Assembly: GCF_007004625.1 (NCBI RefSeq)
Contig: NZ_VIFV01000029.1
Location: 1-41,014, forward strand
DNA length: 41,014 bases
DNA from: Planococcus salinarum
GTDB lineage: Bacteria; Bacillota; Bacilli; Bacillales_A; Planococcaceae
Reading direction: 5' to 3'
This document shows positions 27,424-36,140 of the stretch, one piece after another; position 1 is the stretch's first letter; the number at the start of each line of letters is the position of its first letter. The notes under the pieces are model-generated. The model was not told where the DNA came from and did no database searches. It saw only the letters and a program-made list of their open reading frames with translations. Both the position numbers and the translations under genes were made by a program.

Positions 27424-28635
27424 CTACATATTGTCAATATTTTGAAACATTTCAAACATCGGAAGCATAATTGACATGACAATAGTCCCGACAAGAGCGG
27501 CCAGCACCACGATCATCAGCGGTTCGATCAATGCCTTCAGCCTGTCGGTTTCCGCTTCCACTTCCTTCTCGTAGAAATCAGCTACCTTATCGAGCATATG
27601 GTCGAGCGAACCGGTTTGTTCACCGATCAGGATCATATGCGGGATCAGCGGTGGAAACGCCCAGTGGTCTTTCATCGGCTCTGTCAACGAGCCGCCGCGC
27701 TCTAAGCTGTCGCGTGACGCGATGATGACTTTCGACATGACGGCATTGCCGACCACTTTTTCGACCATCGTCAGTGCCTGGAGAATCGGCACGGAACTGG
27801 AGAACAGCGAACTCAGCGTTCTGGTCAAACGCGCCAGCGCCGATTTTTGCAGGATTCGGCCGAAGATCGGCAATTTCAGCAGCAGCGTATCCAAAAGGAA
27901 TTTTCCTTGCTCGTTGCGTTTCATCATCCAGATGGCCACCGCGATGCCGAAGCCGGTGAGAACGAGCAAATACCAGTATTGAAGCGTTATATCACTGGCC
28001 ATCATCACGATTTGCGTCAGCATCGGCAATTCACCACCAAAACCTTCAAACATTTCAGCGAACATCGGCACAATGGAAGATAACAGGAAAATCACAACGC
28101 CGATGGCCAGCACGCCCACCACCAGCGGATAGGACATCGCCGACTTCACTTTTTGCCGCGTCTGGTAGGCTTTGTCATAGTAAGTCGCCAGACGGTCCAG
28201 CGATTCGTCGATATTCCCGGACAATTCCCCCGCTTTGATCAGGTTGATTGTCAGCGGTTCGAAAATTTTGGGATGCTTGCGCAGCGAATCCGACAGCGAA
28301 TTCCCTTTGCGGAGATCTTCATCGATGCTGACCAGTGTTTTCCGCAATGGTTTCGATTCCACCTGTTGCGACAGAATCTTTACGGAATCGACGATTGTCA
28401 CCCCCGCCCGCATCAGTGTCGAGAACTGGCGCAGGAACATGATGAACTGGTCCCGTTTGACCGGATTGCCGATGACGATGTCTTTCTGGAGCGCGGTGGC
28501 TGCTATTTCACGGATTTCGATGACCCGCACGCCTTCATCGCGCAGCTGCTCGATCGCTTCCCGGCGGTTGCCGGCCACTACCACTCCGGCGCGTACGCGT
28601 TTGCGGTCACGTCCTTCGTATTTGAAACGCGCCAT
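27424..28635 (-). CDS. pilC: PilC, type IV pilus inner-membrane platform protein
   Basis: Polytopic platform protein (GspF family) that couples PilB and PilT motors to pilin insertion and extraction. The 403-residue protein has two repeated T2SSF domains (about 70-190, FLRQFSTLMRAGVTIVDSVKIL; about 270-395, LARLTRTLSSLFSSSVPILQAL) and three to four helices. The short N-terminal region MARFKYEGRDRKRVRAG is typical. The start ATG follows GGAGAGGAG at the end of pilT, with a one-base gap. Its stop is followed by the intergenic region carrying the pilin promoter. Confidence 0.95.
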   Translation of the reverse strand: MARFKYEGRDRKRVRAGVVVAGNRREAIEQLRDEGVRVIEIREIAATALQKDIVIGNPVKRDQFIMFLRQFSTLMRAGVTIVDSVKILSQQVESKPLRKTLVSIDEDLRKGNSLSDSLRKHPKIFEPLTINLIKAGELSGNIDESLDRLATYYDKAYQTRQKVKSAMSYPLVVGVLAIGVVIFLLSSIVPMFAEMFEGFGGELPMLTQIVMMASDITLQYWYLLVLTGFGIAVAIWMMKRNEQGKFLLDTLLLKLPIFGRILQKSALARLTRTLSSLFSSSVPILQALTMVEKVVGNAVMSKVIIASRDSLERGGSLTEPMKDHWAFPPLIPHMILIGEQTGSLDHMLDKVADFYEKEVEAETDRLKALIEPLMIVVLAALVGTIVMSIMLPMFEMFQNIDNM

Positions 28636-28636
28636 G

Positions 28637-29683
28637 TTACTCCTCTCCTTCCAGGAAAGGCTGGGCGATCTGTCGGGTTATTTTGCCTTGGCTCAGAAGT
28701 TCCTGCACGGACGTCGACATCATATGCATGCCGGCGGCGCGGTTTGTTAGGATGACGTTCGGGATCTGATGCACTTTTTCGGTGCGGATCAGGTTGGCGA
28801 CTGCCGGGTTCGAAATCAGGATTTCGGTTGCGGCGACGCGCCCTTTGCCATCAGCTGTCGGCAGCAATCGCTGCGCAACGACGGCTTTCAGAATGCCGCC
28901 GAGCTGCGTCCGGATCTGGGATTGCTGTTCCGGCGGGAAAACGTCGATGATCCGCTCGATGGTCGTGGCGGCGCTCGAAGTATGCAGCGTGCCCATCACC
29001 AAATGTCCGGTTTCAGCGGCGGTGATGGCGGTCATAATTGTTTCCAAGTCACGCATTTCCCCGACCAGAATGACATCCGGATCCTGGCGTAACGCTGCGC
29101 GCAAACCGTTGGCAAAGCTTTTGGTATCGAAGCCGACTTCCCGCTGGTCGATGACTGAGGTACCGTGGCGATGCAAATATTCAATCGGATCTTCCAGTGT
29201 GATGATATGTTTCGTACTTTCTTCATTGATATGGCGGATCATTGCCGCCAAAGTTGTGGATTTTCCTGAACCGGTCGGACCGGTCACGAGAATCAGCCCC
29301 TGATGGATTTCCGCCAGTTTCTTCAAAATCTGCGGCATTTTCAGTTGATCCACCGTCGGCACTTCGGTCGGAATCGCACGGAATGCGTGCGAAATGGAGC
29401 CCCGCTGGTGAAACGAATTGACGCGGTAACGGCCTACACCAGCTATGGCGTAGGAATAGTCCATCTCCCCTTTTTCGATGAATGTGTCCCACAGCGATTC
29501 CGGCATGATGGCTTTGCCAATCGCTTCCGAATGCTCCGGCGTCATATTCTCTTCGCCGTAACGGCGCAATGTGCCATGCATCCGAAAAACCGGCGGGATG
29601 CCTGTAGTCAAATGAATATCGGAGACATTCAATTCCTTGGCTGCAATTAAAACTTTATCGATAAACGTTGTCGTTGTCAGCAT
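28637..29683 (-). CDS. pilT: PilT, type IV pilus retraction ATPase
   Basis: Hexameric cytoplasmic motor that depolymerises pili, powering twitching motility and DNA uptake. The 348-residue protein has a PAS-like N-terminal domain, Walker A GPTGSGKST, the Asp box (TLEDPIEYLHR), Walker B DPDVILVGEMRD, the His box GHLVMGTLHT and the PilT-specific C-terminal motif AVANLIRTEK (AIRNLIRE type). The start ATG at 29683 is close behind the pilB stop without a strong ribosome binding site, suggesting coupling. Presence of PilT separates this locus from a non-retracting competence pseudopilus. Confidence 0.96.
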   Translation of the reverse strand: MLTTTTFIDKVLIAAKELNVSDIHLTTGIPPVFRMHGTLRRYGEENMTPEHSEAIGKAIMPESLWDTFIEKGEMDYSYAIAGVGRYRVNSFHQRGSISHAFRAIPTEVPTVDQLKMPQILKKLAEIHQGLILVTGPTGSGKSTTLAAMIRHINEESTKHIITLEDPIEYLHRHGTSVIDQREVGFDTKSFANGLRAALRQDPDVILVGEMRDLETIMTAITAAETGHLVMGTLHTSSAATTIERIIDVFPPEQQSQIRTQLGGILKAVVAQRLLPTADGKGRVAATEILISNPAVANLIRTEKVHQIPNVILTNRAAGMHMMSTSVQELLSQGKITRQIAQPFLEGEE

Positions 29684-29686
29684 AAT

Positions 29687-31345
29687 CTATTCTGCAATTG
29701 CAACACGGAGAACTTCTTCCGTGGTGGTCATGCCCTCCTTCACTTTTAATAATCCGTCGTCGATCAGGAAGATGGTTTTATTTTTCACGGCGATTTCACG
29801 AATTTCGGCCGCAGTGCCGCTGCGGTTGATGACGTTTTTGATGTCTTCATCGACAATCAGCACTTCGTGGATTGCCATGCGGCCGCGGTAGCCCGTCATA
29901 TTGCATTGCGGGCACCCTTTGCCGCGCGCCACGACATCGATTGTCAGGCCGCGCTTGGCGAAAATCTCCTGTTCCCGGACGGTCGCCGGTTCGATCGAGC
30001 GGCAATCCCGGCACACGCGGCGGATTAGCCGCTGCGCGACGACCGCGTTCAGGGAAGCGGTGACGAGGAACGGTTCGATGCCCATATCCATCAGGCGGGT
30101 AATCGACGCAATCGAATCGTTCGTATGGATCGTGCTGAGCACGAGGTGACCGGTCAAAGAGGCGCGGATCGAAATGTCGGCCGTTTCTTTGTCGCGGATT
30201 TCCCCCACCATGACGATGTCGGGATCCTGCCGGAGAATAGAGCGCAGACCTGCCGCGAATGTCAAACCGACATTGGCGTTCACCTGGATCTGGTTGATGC
30301 CTTCGAGCTGATACTCCACCGGATCCTCAACGGTGATGATGTTGACTTCTTCGCTGTTGAGTTTGTTCAACGCCGCATACAACGTCGACGATTTTCCGGA
30401 ACCCGTCGGACCGGAGATTAACACAATGCCGTTCGGCTTTTCGATTTCTTTCAGGAAACGTTCCATGTTGGTGTCGTTAAAGCCGAGTTTGGAGATATCG
30501 GTTAAATTGGCGCTCAAATCGAGAATCCGCATAACGATTTTCTCACCGAACACTGTCGGCAATGAAGATACCCGCAGGTCGATTGCCCGGAAATCGACGT
30601 TTGTCTTGATGCGGCCGTCCTGCGGTATGCGATTTTCGGTAATGTCGAGATTCGCCAAAATCTTGATGCGCGCTGTCACCATCTGCTGCATCGTTTTTGG
30701 CAAGGTGCGTTCGGTGCGCAGCGAACCGTCAATGCGGTAGCGCACGAGCACTTTGTTTTCCTGCGGATCGAAATGGACATCGCTCGCTTTTTGCGAAACG
30801 GCGTTTGACAGGATCTGATTGACGAGCCGGACGATCGGCGCATCGAGGTCGTTCAGTTCTTCCTGCTGCTCCATCGTCACTTCCGGCATTTCATCCAACA
30901 TATCGTCATAGGATTCCTCATCGTAATATTTCGCGATGGTTTTCAGGATGTCGTCTTTCGACGCGATGGCCGGTTCGATGTTGAAGCCGGTCGTCAGGCG
31001 CAGATCGTCGATTGTGATGATGTCCATCGGATCGGTCATGGCGATGTATAATTTGTCGTTTTCACGTTTCAGCGGCACAAGCATTTTCCGTTTGGCCACT
31101 TCTTTCGGCACCATATTGAATAGTTTCGGATCAAACGGATACCGGTAAAGCGTCACGTGCGGAATGCCGAGCTGGACTTCCAGCGTTTCGATCAATTGCT
31201 GCTCGGTGATGACCCCTCTTTGCAGGAGGGCATCCCCGATTTTCTGGTCGCTCTGTTTTCCTTCGAGTACGCTGAGTAATTCTTCTTCGGTCAATAATCC
31301 CTGTTCGATCAATAAATCGCCAAGTTTTTTTCTTCTGACTGCCAA
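29687..31345 (-). CDS. pilB: PilB, type IV pilus extension ATPase
   Basis: Hexameric motor for pilin polymerisation. The 552-residue protein has two tandem N-terminal MshEN-like motifs (KLGDLLIEQGLLTEEEL and KIGDALLQRGVITEQQL), which in relatives bind c-di-GMP. A GspE domain follows with Walker A GPTGSGKSS, Asp box TVEDPVEYQLEG, Walker B DPDIVMVGEIRD and the His box HLVLSTIHTND. A tetracysteine zinc site (CRDC...CPQC) lies after the motor core. No ATG fits: TTG 31345 was chosen because AAGGGGG lies seven bases upstream and homologues start at this point. The longer frame runs into the upstream gene. Confidence 0.95.
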   Translation of the reverse strand: MAVRRKKLGDLLIEQGLLTEEELLSVLEGKQSDQKIGDALLQRGVITEQQLIETLEVQLGIPHVTLYRYPFDPKLFNMVPKEVAKRKMLVPLKRENDKLYIAMTDPMDIITIDDLRLTTGFNIEPAIASKDDILKTIAKYYDEESYDDMLDEMPEVTMEQQEELNDLDAPIVRLVNQILSNAVSQKASDVHFDPQENKVLVRYRIDGSLRTERTLPKTMQQMVTARIKILANLDITENRIPQDGRIKTNVDFRAIDLRVSSLPTVFGEKIVMRILDLSANLTDISKLGFNDTNMERFLKEIEKPNGIVLISGPTGSGKSSTLYAALNKLNSEEVNIITVEDPVEYQLEGINQIQVNANVGLTFAAGLRSILRQDPDIVMVGEIRDKETADISIRASLTGHLVLSTIHTNDSIASITRLMDMGIEPFLVTASLNAVVAQRLIRRVCRDCRSIEPATVREQEIFAKRGLTIDVVARGKGCPQCNMTGYRGRMAIHEVLIVDEDIKNVINRSGTAAEIREIAVKNKTIFLIDDGLLKVKEGMTTTEEVLRVAIAE

Positions 31346-31367
31346 AGTCCCACCCCCTTCATAACGG

Positions 31368-32789
31368 TTAAGGATCAATCTGAGTTCCACCTTTATCGTA
31401 TTCTGGATCTTGCTCTTCTTCTTCGTCATCCGGTATGCCGTCCCCATCGGAATCGATCACCGGGTCTTGGTCATCCGGGTCAGTTACTGTGCCGTCGGGA
31501 TTTGTTACGGTGCCGTCCGGGTTCGTCACACTTCCGTCAGGATTTTTCACAGTGCCGTCGGGGCTTGTGACCGTTCCATCCGGATTTGTCACGGTGCCAT
31601 CAGGATTCGTCACTGTTCCATCAGGATTGGTGACAGGTGCCGGCGCTTCCGGTTTTGTCAGCGGATATACTTCGATGCGGTGAACCGGCGGATAGAAATC
31701 AGTCGACACGGATTCCACTTCGATTTCTTTGCCGTCCGAATTCACTGTGCGCGTCACTTCGACGATGACGCCGTCGCTGCCTTCTTCATCGACCACTTTG
31801 CCCGACGTCACAAACGCGCTGAACTGGCGGATGAGCCGTGGCTCCAGTTCCTGTTCACTGCCGGTGATGATGTCGTATGTGTGGACAAACGGCATGCCCG
31901 ACAATTCCGACTCGATGCGGGAAGCGTCTGCCGATACCTGCAACGTAAGCGAAGACGCATTCACATTGGTGAAGACGAAGTCAACTCCGAGACTGCGGTT
32001 GATGGCGGCTTCCAGGCCGAGCGGGATCGATGTCGGAACCGCCGTGCCGATGCTTCGTTCGTCGACAAGGAAATTCGTTTTTAAAACCGTTGCATAAACT
32101 GCCGACGCGATTTCTGTCAGGTCCTCGTCTGTTACATTTGCCGGCTGCATTTCATTGATAAAATCAAGGAATGAAAACTGCGTGCCCGCTTCGATTTTGT
32201 AATTGCTGAGCGCGTTGACGACTTCCTGTGCGCCGGAGCTGCTGAAGGAATGCTTCCAACCTGATTCCGAAACAGTTTCATAGCTGACACCGAGGGTATC
32301 ATCGCTGATGGTCACACGTGTCAACGCCTGGCCGGATTGCAGCGCGAGTTCAAGTTTTTCGTTGATGGCTGCCACGTCGGTTGCTGAAAAGGCGGCCACC
32401 GTAAATTGGCGGTTCAGGAAAGTCCGGGTCGTATCTTCCGATAATTGGAAGACAAAATCATTCTGTGTGCCGGTCTGCGCGTTCGCAACCGTCTCGTCCA
32501 ACAGAATTTCCGCATTTTCCAGCGGATAGGAAGCTGTGACGTCCTGATAGGTCACCATCAATTCGGCGGTGGAACGCCACGACTCGACTTTTCCGGCAAA
32601 CAACATGCGGGCATCGGCCAACTCGAGATTCGAAACATCCGTCGTGCCAATATATGTATTGCTCCCGAACTCCTGGGCCGGGAACAGCCATTTGTCTGCA
32701 GCGAAACTTCCAGCGTTGGCAACGCCAAAAACAAGAAGTGCGGAAGAAGTGATTGTTAATAAGGTTTTTCCGAAAACTTGATTATCCAA
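31368..32789 (-). CDS. VanW-family protein with NPDG heptapeptide repeats
   Basis: A 473-residue predicted surface protein. An N-terminal signal anchor or signal peptide lies at about 7-30. A central VanW-like region runs from about 180 to 290 (FSFLDFINEM, ASAVYATVLKTNFLV, IPLGLEAAINRSLGVDFVFTN), followed by a G5-like segment to about 380. Seven perfect-length repeats of V(T/K)(N/S)PDG(T/S) occupy residues 386-434. A calcium-loop-like DSDGDGIPDDEEEE follows near 446. VanW function is unknown. The start is TTG 32789, nine bases after GGAGG. Its place inside the pilus operon, 22 bases before pilB, suggests a role in pilus assembly, tip display or wall anchoring, but this is inference. Confidence 0.82.
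   Translation of the reverse strand: MDNQVFGKTLLTITSSALLVFGVANAGSFAADKWLFPAQEFGSNTYIGTTDVSNLELADARMLFAGKVESWRSTAELMVTYQDVTASYPLENAEILLDETVANAQTGTQNDFVFQLSEDTTRTFLNRQFTVAAFSATDVAAINEKLELALQSGQALTRVTISDDTLGVSYETVSESGWKHSFSSSGAQEVVNALSNYKIEAGTQFSFLDFINEMQPANVTDEDLTEIASAVYATVLKTNFLVDERSIGTAVPTSIPLGLEAAINRSLGVDFVFTNVNASSLTLQVSADASRIESELSGMPFVHTYDIITGSEQELEPRLIRQFSAFVTSGKVVDEEGSDGVIVEVTRTVNSDGKEIEVESVSTDFYPPVHRIEVYPLTKPEAPAPVTNPDGTVTNPDGTVTNPDGTVTSPDGTVKNPDGSVTNPDGTVTNPDGTVTDPDDQDPVIDSDGDGIPDDEEEEQDPEYDKGGTQIDP
31488..31634 (-). repeat. Seven 21-bp in-frame coding repeats
   Basis: Exactly 7 x 21 bp encoding V(T/K)(N/S)PDG(T/S) inside the VanW-family gene. Synonymous differences between copies show the array is not brand new. 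Copy number could vary by slippage or recombination. Confidence 0.95.
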
Positions 32790-32790
32790 C

Positions 32791-33216
32791 TTACCGCTCC
32801 TCCCCGCTCACACCGATTGTCTGCATGGCAAATGATTTCTTCTCTGGTTCTTTATCGTCATACAAAGATTTTTCCGCTTCCGGTTTTGGAGCTGTTTCTT
32901 CTATAGAACCTGTCTCTGCCGGAACAGCCGATTCGCGTTTCTGTTTTCGCTCATCGGCAAGGCGGCGTTTCTCCGTTTTTTCCATCTCATCGATTTTCGC
33001 ATAAGCGATTGCGCCGATCATGGAAATCGCGACAATGGCGAGAAGAGGCACATAAAATGCGAGCTCGAACAATTGAAGAAAAACCGAGATGAATGCAGCT
33101 GCGACAATCGTGCCCGCAATCAGCATCCGCTTCGGCAGCGGCGTTTTCTTGAATTGATAGTACGCCAGCGGCAGGATGATTGCCGCCGCGATGATGGTGA
33201 TTAAAATTTGGATCAT
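32791..33216 (-). CDS. Small membrane protein of the pilus operon
   Basis: A 141-residue protein I do not recognise. Two or three hydrophobic helices (about 4-22, 30-52 and 55-72) are followed by a charged cytoplasmic tail (EMEKTEKRRLADERKQKRE and a Glu/Pro-rich end). The start ATG follows AAAGGGGG. The stop precedes the VanW-family gene start with one base between them, so the two are probably translationally coupled. It sits between the minor pilin genes and VanW-pilB, and a role in the pilus machine is inferred only from position. Confidence 0.75.
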   Translation of the reverse strand: MIQILITIIAAAIILPLAYYQFKKTPLPKRMLIAGTIVAAAFISVFLQLFELAFYVPLLAIVAISMIGAIAYAKIDEMEKTEKRRLADERKQKRESAVPAETGSIEETAPKPEAEKSLYDDKEPEKKSFAMQTIGVSGEER

Positions 33217-33252
33217 GTGAATCCCCCTTTGCTTATCGATCTTTGTTTCTTT

Positions 33253-34776
33253 TTAGTATTCCACTTCGAGGTCGAAGCTTGGGTCTTCAATATAAGAAGT
33301 TGGTATTGTTTTTATTACTTTACTTACGCCACTAACATCTACTCCGCAGCTGCTTAAGAAATCTGTGTACTTATCATAATGCACTACATAAGGTATTGTT
33401 CTTTCTGGATCCAAGAAATTATTGTCATCTTTAAGTACAAACCGTTCTGTTGTTTCAGGGTCTGTATAATAGATAATTTGCCCTGTGGCGTTACCTGTAG
33501 TAAACGTAGCTATCTCACTTAAAGTTTCTACATGAGTAGGATGTATCCTTTCCATATCGAAACATATTCTTCCATTTTCTCCAATAGTCAAATTACCACT
33601 AAAGTCCATCTTAGAATCTTTGTTGAGGTCATCTTTACCAAGTATTACTAAGTTGGTATTAGTTATTCCATTCCCTTTTACGTTCTTAACTTCTAATTCT
33701 CTTAAAATTAATGTTTGTATTCCATTAGCACTTCCAAGACTGTTCATATTTTTGGGATCTAACAATCCGTCTACAATCAAACTAATACCAGACCACTTAT
33801 TTAAATTTGCGCCATTAAATAAGCCAGTAGCAGTTGGAGGAACAATTATTGTAAGTCCAGCAAGCGATTTATTATTACAGTTGTCTTTTCCCTTACCGCA
33901 AACATTGTCTTTAAAATTATCCGTATATACTGTGAAATCTTTAGGAACCAGACCTTTTTCTAAAAGTGATTTTACAAATTCACCAGCATCAGAATCTAGA
34001 TTACATTCTTTTTCAATGATATCATCACCAGAAACATACCCTGCTAAAAGAACGGCACAACTAATTCCGGGTTTTTTCTTTGTAAATACATTGTTATAAG
34101 TCAATTCTGGATTTCCGTTTGATACTGTTTCAATTGTTAAACTTTCAGTAGGTGATAAAAAAGTATCCGGCACTTCAATAGTAAATATGCCTTTTAAATA
34201 TTTTTCTGTTTCTTTTGACTTTCCAGTTAAATCCAATTGTACTTTTAGCGATGTTACAACTTTATCAGCTGTGTTTGCTAACTCAACATCCTGACCCGCT
34301 GTATTTTGTTTGATTATAGAAGTTTTAGAAATAATATAGTGAACATCTTTACCAGTAAAAGGTGTTTGTGGGTGATTTTTTAATTTTTTTAGTTCTGTTA
34401 CTTTAGCGTCGACTTTTAAAATATATGCAGCTTTCATATCAATATCTATTTGTTTCTCCATCGCTGTAATTTCTTCCTGAGTATCGCAACGTGGATCCTT
34501 TGAATCGAAGCAAGTCTTAATACCGATTAATTCCAATTGAGTTTGTTCAAGGATTTCAGATTTTATAATACCGATCTCACGCTGAAAATCCACAGAGTGG
34601 TATTTGACTCCCATTTCAGCAGAAGCTACCGCCTGATTAGAAGTGTCAACAATATTTTCCTGTTTTGCGTTACTCAATGATCCAGCCATAAATGTAGCAG
34701 ATAATCCCAGGAACAGAACAACCATCAATAAAACAATCAATAAAGCATAGCCATTTTGGTTTGTAATAATCTTCAT
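33253..34776 (-). CDS. Large PilX/GspK-like minor pilin
   Basis: A 507-residue protein. The N-terminus has a short leader ending QNG|YALLIVLLMVV, a class III-like cleavage site with a long hydrophobic helix but without Glu at position 5, as in GspK/PilX proteins that cap pili. The following NAKQENIVDTSNQAVASAEMGV region is like PilX N-termini. The large remainder contains eight cysteines in mostly close pairs and is not recognised. The start ATG follows GAAGGGAG. The gene is clearly more AT-rich than neighbours on either side. It is probably the tip subunit or adhesin, but that is inferred. Confidence 0.75.
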   Translation of the reverse strand: MKIITNQNGYALLIVLLMVVLFLGLSATFMAGSLSNAKQENIVDTSNQAVASAEMGVKYHSVDFQREIGIIKSEILEQTQLELIGIKTCFDSKDPRCDTQEEITAMEKQIDIDMKAAYILKVDAKVTELKKLKNHPQTPFTGKDVHYIISKTSIIKQNTAGQDVELANTADKVVTSLKVQLDLTGKSKETEKYLKGIFTIEVPDTFLSPTESLTIETVSNGNPELTYNNVFTKKKPGISCAVLLAGYVSGDDIIEKECNLDSDAGEFVKSLLEKGLVPKDFTVYTDNFKDNVCGKGKDNCNNKSLAGLTIIVPPTATGLFNGANLNKWSGISLIVDGLLDPKNMNSLGSANGIQTLILRELEVKNVKGNGITNTNLVILGKDDLNKDSKMDFSGNLTIGENGRICFDMERIHPTHVETLSEIATFTTGNATGQIIYYTDPETTERFVLKDDNNFLDPERTIPYVVHYDKYTDFLSSCGVDVSGVSKVIKTIPTSYIEDPSFDLEVEY

Positions 34777-34797
34777 CTTTTTGCTCCCTTCAAATAA

Positions 34798-35280
34798 TTA
34801 ATGTGTAATTATTCTGGTTAAAGTAGTTTTTACCTCAACTGCTCGTGCAGTTTTTATGGGATCATCTGTTACATTCAAGATGAAGTTTACATGCTTTTTT
34901 TTTGGTTCTATAATAGTTGCACTATTCCAAGTTGCAAAACCTGTTCCATTTATACTTCCTGAATAAACATAAGAGTTATCAGAAAGACGATTAAAAGTTC
35001 CACAATCCATAACTCCTGGTGTCTCAGTATCATTGCATGTTTTTATCTCCAGATTGCCACCTACAAACTGCAGATAATAATAGTCATTCAACCTATGTGC
35101 TGCCGATAGTTTTGATATTATTATATTTGCATCCTGCTGCAACATTGTTTTGCTGGTTTCAGCTGCACCATGGTTTATGCCAATCGTTAAAGTAGTCCAT
35201 GCAGCTACTGCTATAATCGATACCAATGCCAGCGCTGCGACTAATTCTACGAGTGTGATGCCTCTTTGATTCAAGCTCAT
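34798..35280 (-). CDS. Minor prepilin (PilW/PilV-like)
   Basis: A 160-residue prepilin with leader MSLNQRG and cleavage site G|ITLVELVAAL, Glu at mature position 5, and a hydrophobic helix to about 30. The mature domain has two cysteines (CNDTETPGVMDC) likely to form a disulfide. The start ATG is preceded by GGAGGTTT. It lies between another minor prepilin and the PilX-like gene, a set typical of the priming tip complex. DNA is AT-rich. Confidence 0.85.
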   Translation of the reverse strand: MSLNQRGITLVELVAALALVSIIAVAAWTTLTIGINHGAAETSKTMLQQDANIIISKLSAAHRLNDYYYLQFVGGNLEIKTCNDTETPGVMDCGTFNRLSDNSYVYSGSINGTGFATWNSATIIEPKKKHVNFILNVTDDPIKTARAVEVKTTLTRIITH

Positions 35281-35297
35281 AAACCTCCACCAGCCTC

Positions 35298-35918
35298 CTA
35301 TTTAGTATCAATCTCCTTGTATGGAATATATGAAAATGTTTCGCTGCTCATTCGATAAGATCCACTTCCAGGTTTTGTCTCCATCATAACTTTCAAGTGA
35401 ACTTTATGCAGTTTGACTAAGTCCTGTGGTTCGCAACTGCCAATTGCCGGTGGTGTTGCTGGTGGTGGTGATGTTGGGGGCGGTGGTGGTGGAAACGGTT
35501 CACATACTGTATAGACATCAGCAATATAATGGTAATCCCCTACTGTTGGAATATTATAGAAGCGTTTGTAATCTGGAAACACAGGATCAGTTAAGTCTAC
35601 AGTATAAGAAAGACTATCCATTACAGATTCAATACTTAAATCAGGTGCAATTATAGGACCTTCAACTTTCAAATACCCTGGTGACTCTCCTGCGGATGAA
35701 TCATATTTTCTTATCCACAAATTCGTGTCACTGATCTTCGCCATCTCCTGCCTCGCCAAATTCATGGTGTCCAATTTCGCTTCTGTTTTCTCATTGAATA
35801 ATGTCATCTGCGGGAAAATCGTCATGATGCCGACAAACAAGATACCCAGAATTACCAGTGCTGCCAATACTTCGACCAAAGTTAATCCTTTTTCGTTGCT
35901 GTTCAAGCATTTCCTCAT
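35298..35918 (-). CDS. Minor prepilin (PilV/GspI-like) with polyproline loop
   Basis: A 206-residue prepilin with leader MRKCLNSNEKG, cleavage site G|LTLVEVLAAL, Glu5 and a hydrophobic helix; NLARQEMAKI is typical of PilV/GspI-type proteins. The C-terminal half has a proline-rich loop (PFPPPPPPTSPPPATPP) flanked by two cysteines (YTVCEPF...IGSCEPQ), possibly a disulfide-bounded exposed loop. The start ATG follows GGGGGG. It is the first gene of the minus-strand pilus run and lies in the AT-rich block. The 220-base gap upstream of it is AT-rich and should hold the operon promoter; I cannot assign it precisely. Confidence 0.85.
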   Translation of the reverse strand: MRKCLNSNEKGLTLVEVLAALVILGILFVGIMTIFPQMTLFNEKTEAKLDTMNLARQEMAKISDTNLWIRKYDSSAGESPGYLKVEGPIIAPDLSIESVMDSLSYTVDLTDPVFPDYKRFYNIPTVGDYHYIADVYTVCEPFPPPPPPTSPPPATPPAIGSCEPQDLVKLHKVHLKVMMETKPGSGSYRMSSETFSYIPYKEIDTK

Positions 35919-36102
35919 GCCGAGCCCCCCACTGAGTATAGAATGTTTAAAAGCCTAATAATGTAAATAAAGCAATTCTAACGATGCAAAACCTAATTAC
36001 TAACATTATTACACTTAAATTAGGTTTCTGCACTATTTTTTTGCAGATTTTTCTGTTTTTTTACCTAAATATTTATCAATTCCTGAATAGAACTAGTAAA
36101 AA

Positions 36103-36140
36103 AAGACTGCACACCGGAGTGGAACCCGGTTTGCAGTCTT
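36103..36140 (-). terminator. Terminator after the GGDEF gene
   Basis: AAGACTGCA / TGCAGTCTT outer stem and ACCGG / CCGGT inner stem, followed by seven T on the minus strand. It overlaps the stop codon of the GGDEF gene. Confidence 0.9.

Noticed and set aside
31346..31447. N-terminal extension of PilB to 31447
   Set aside because: It overlaps the 3' end of the VanW-family gene and lacks homology; TTG 31345 has a good ribosome binding site and places the MshEN motif at the N-terminus.
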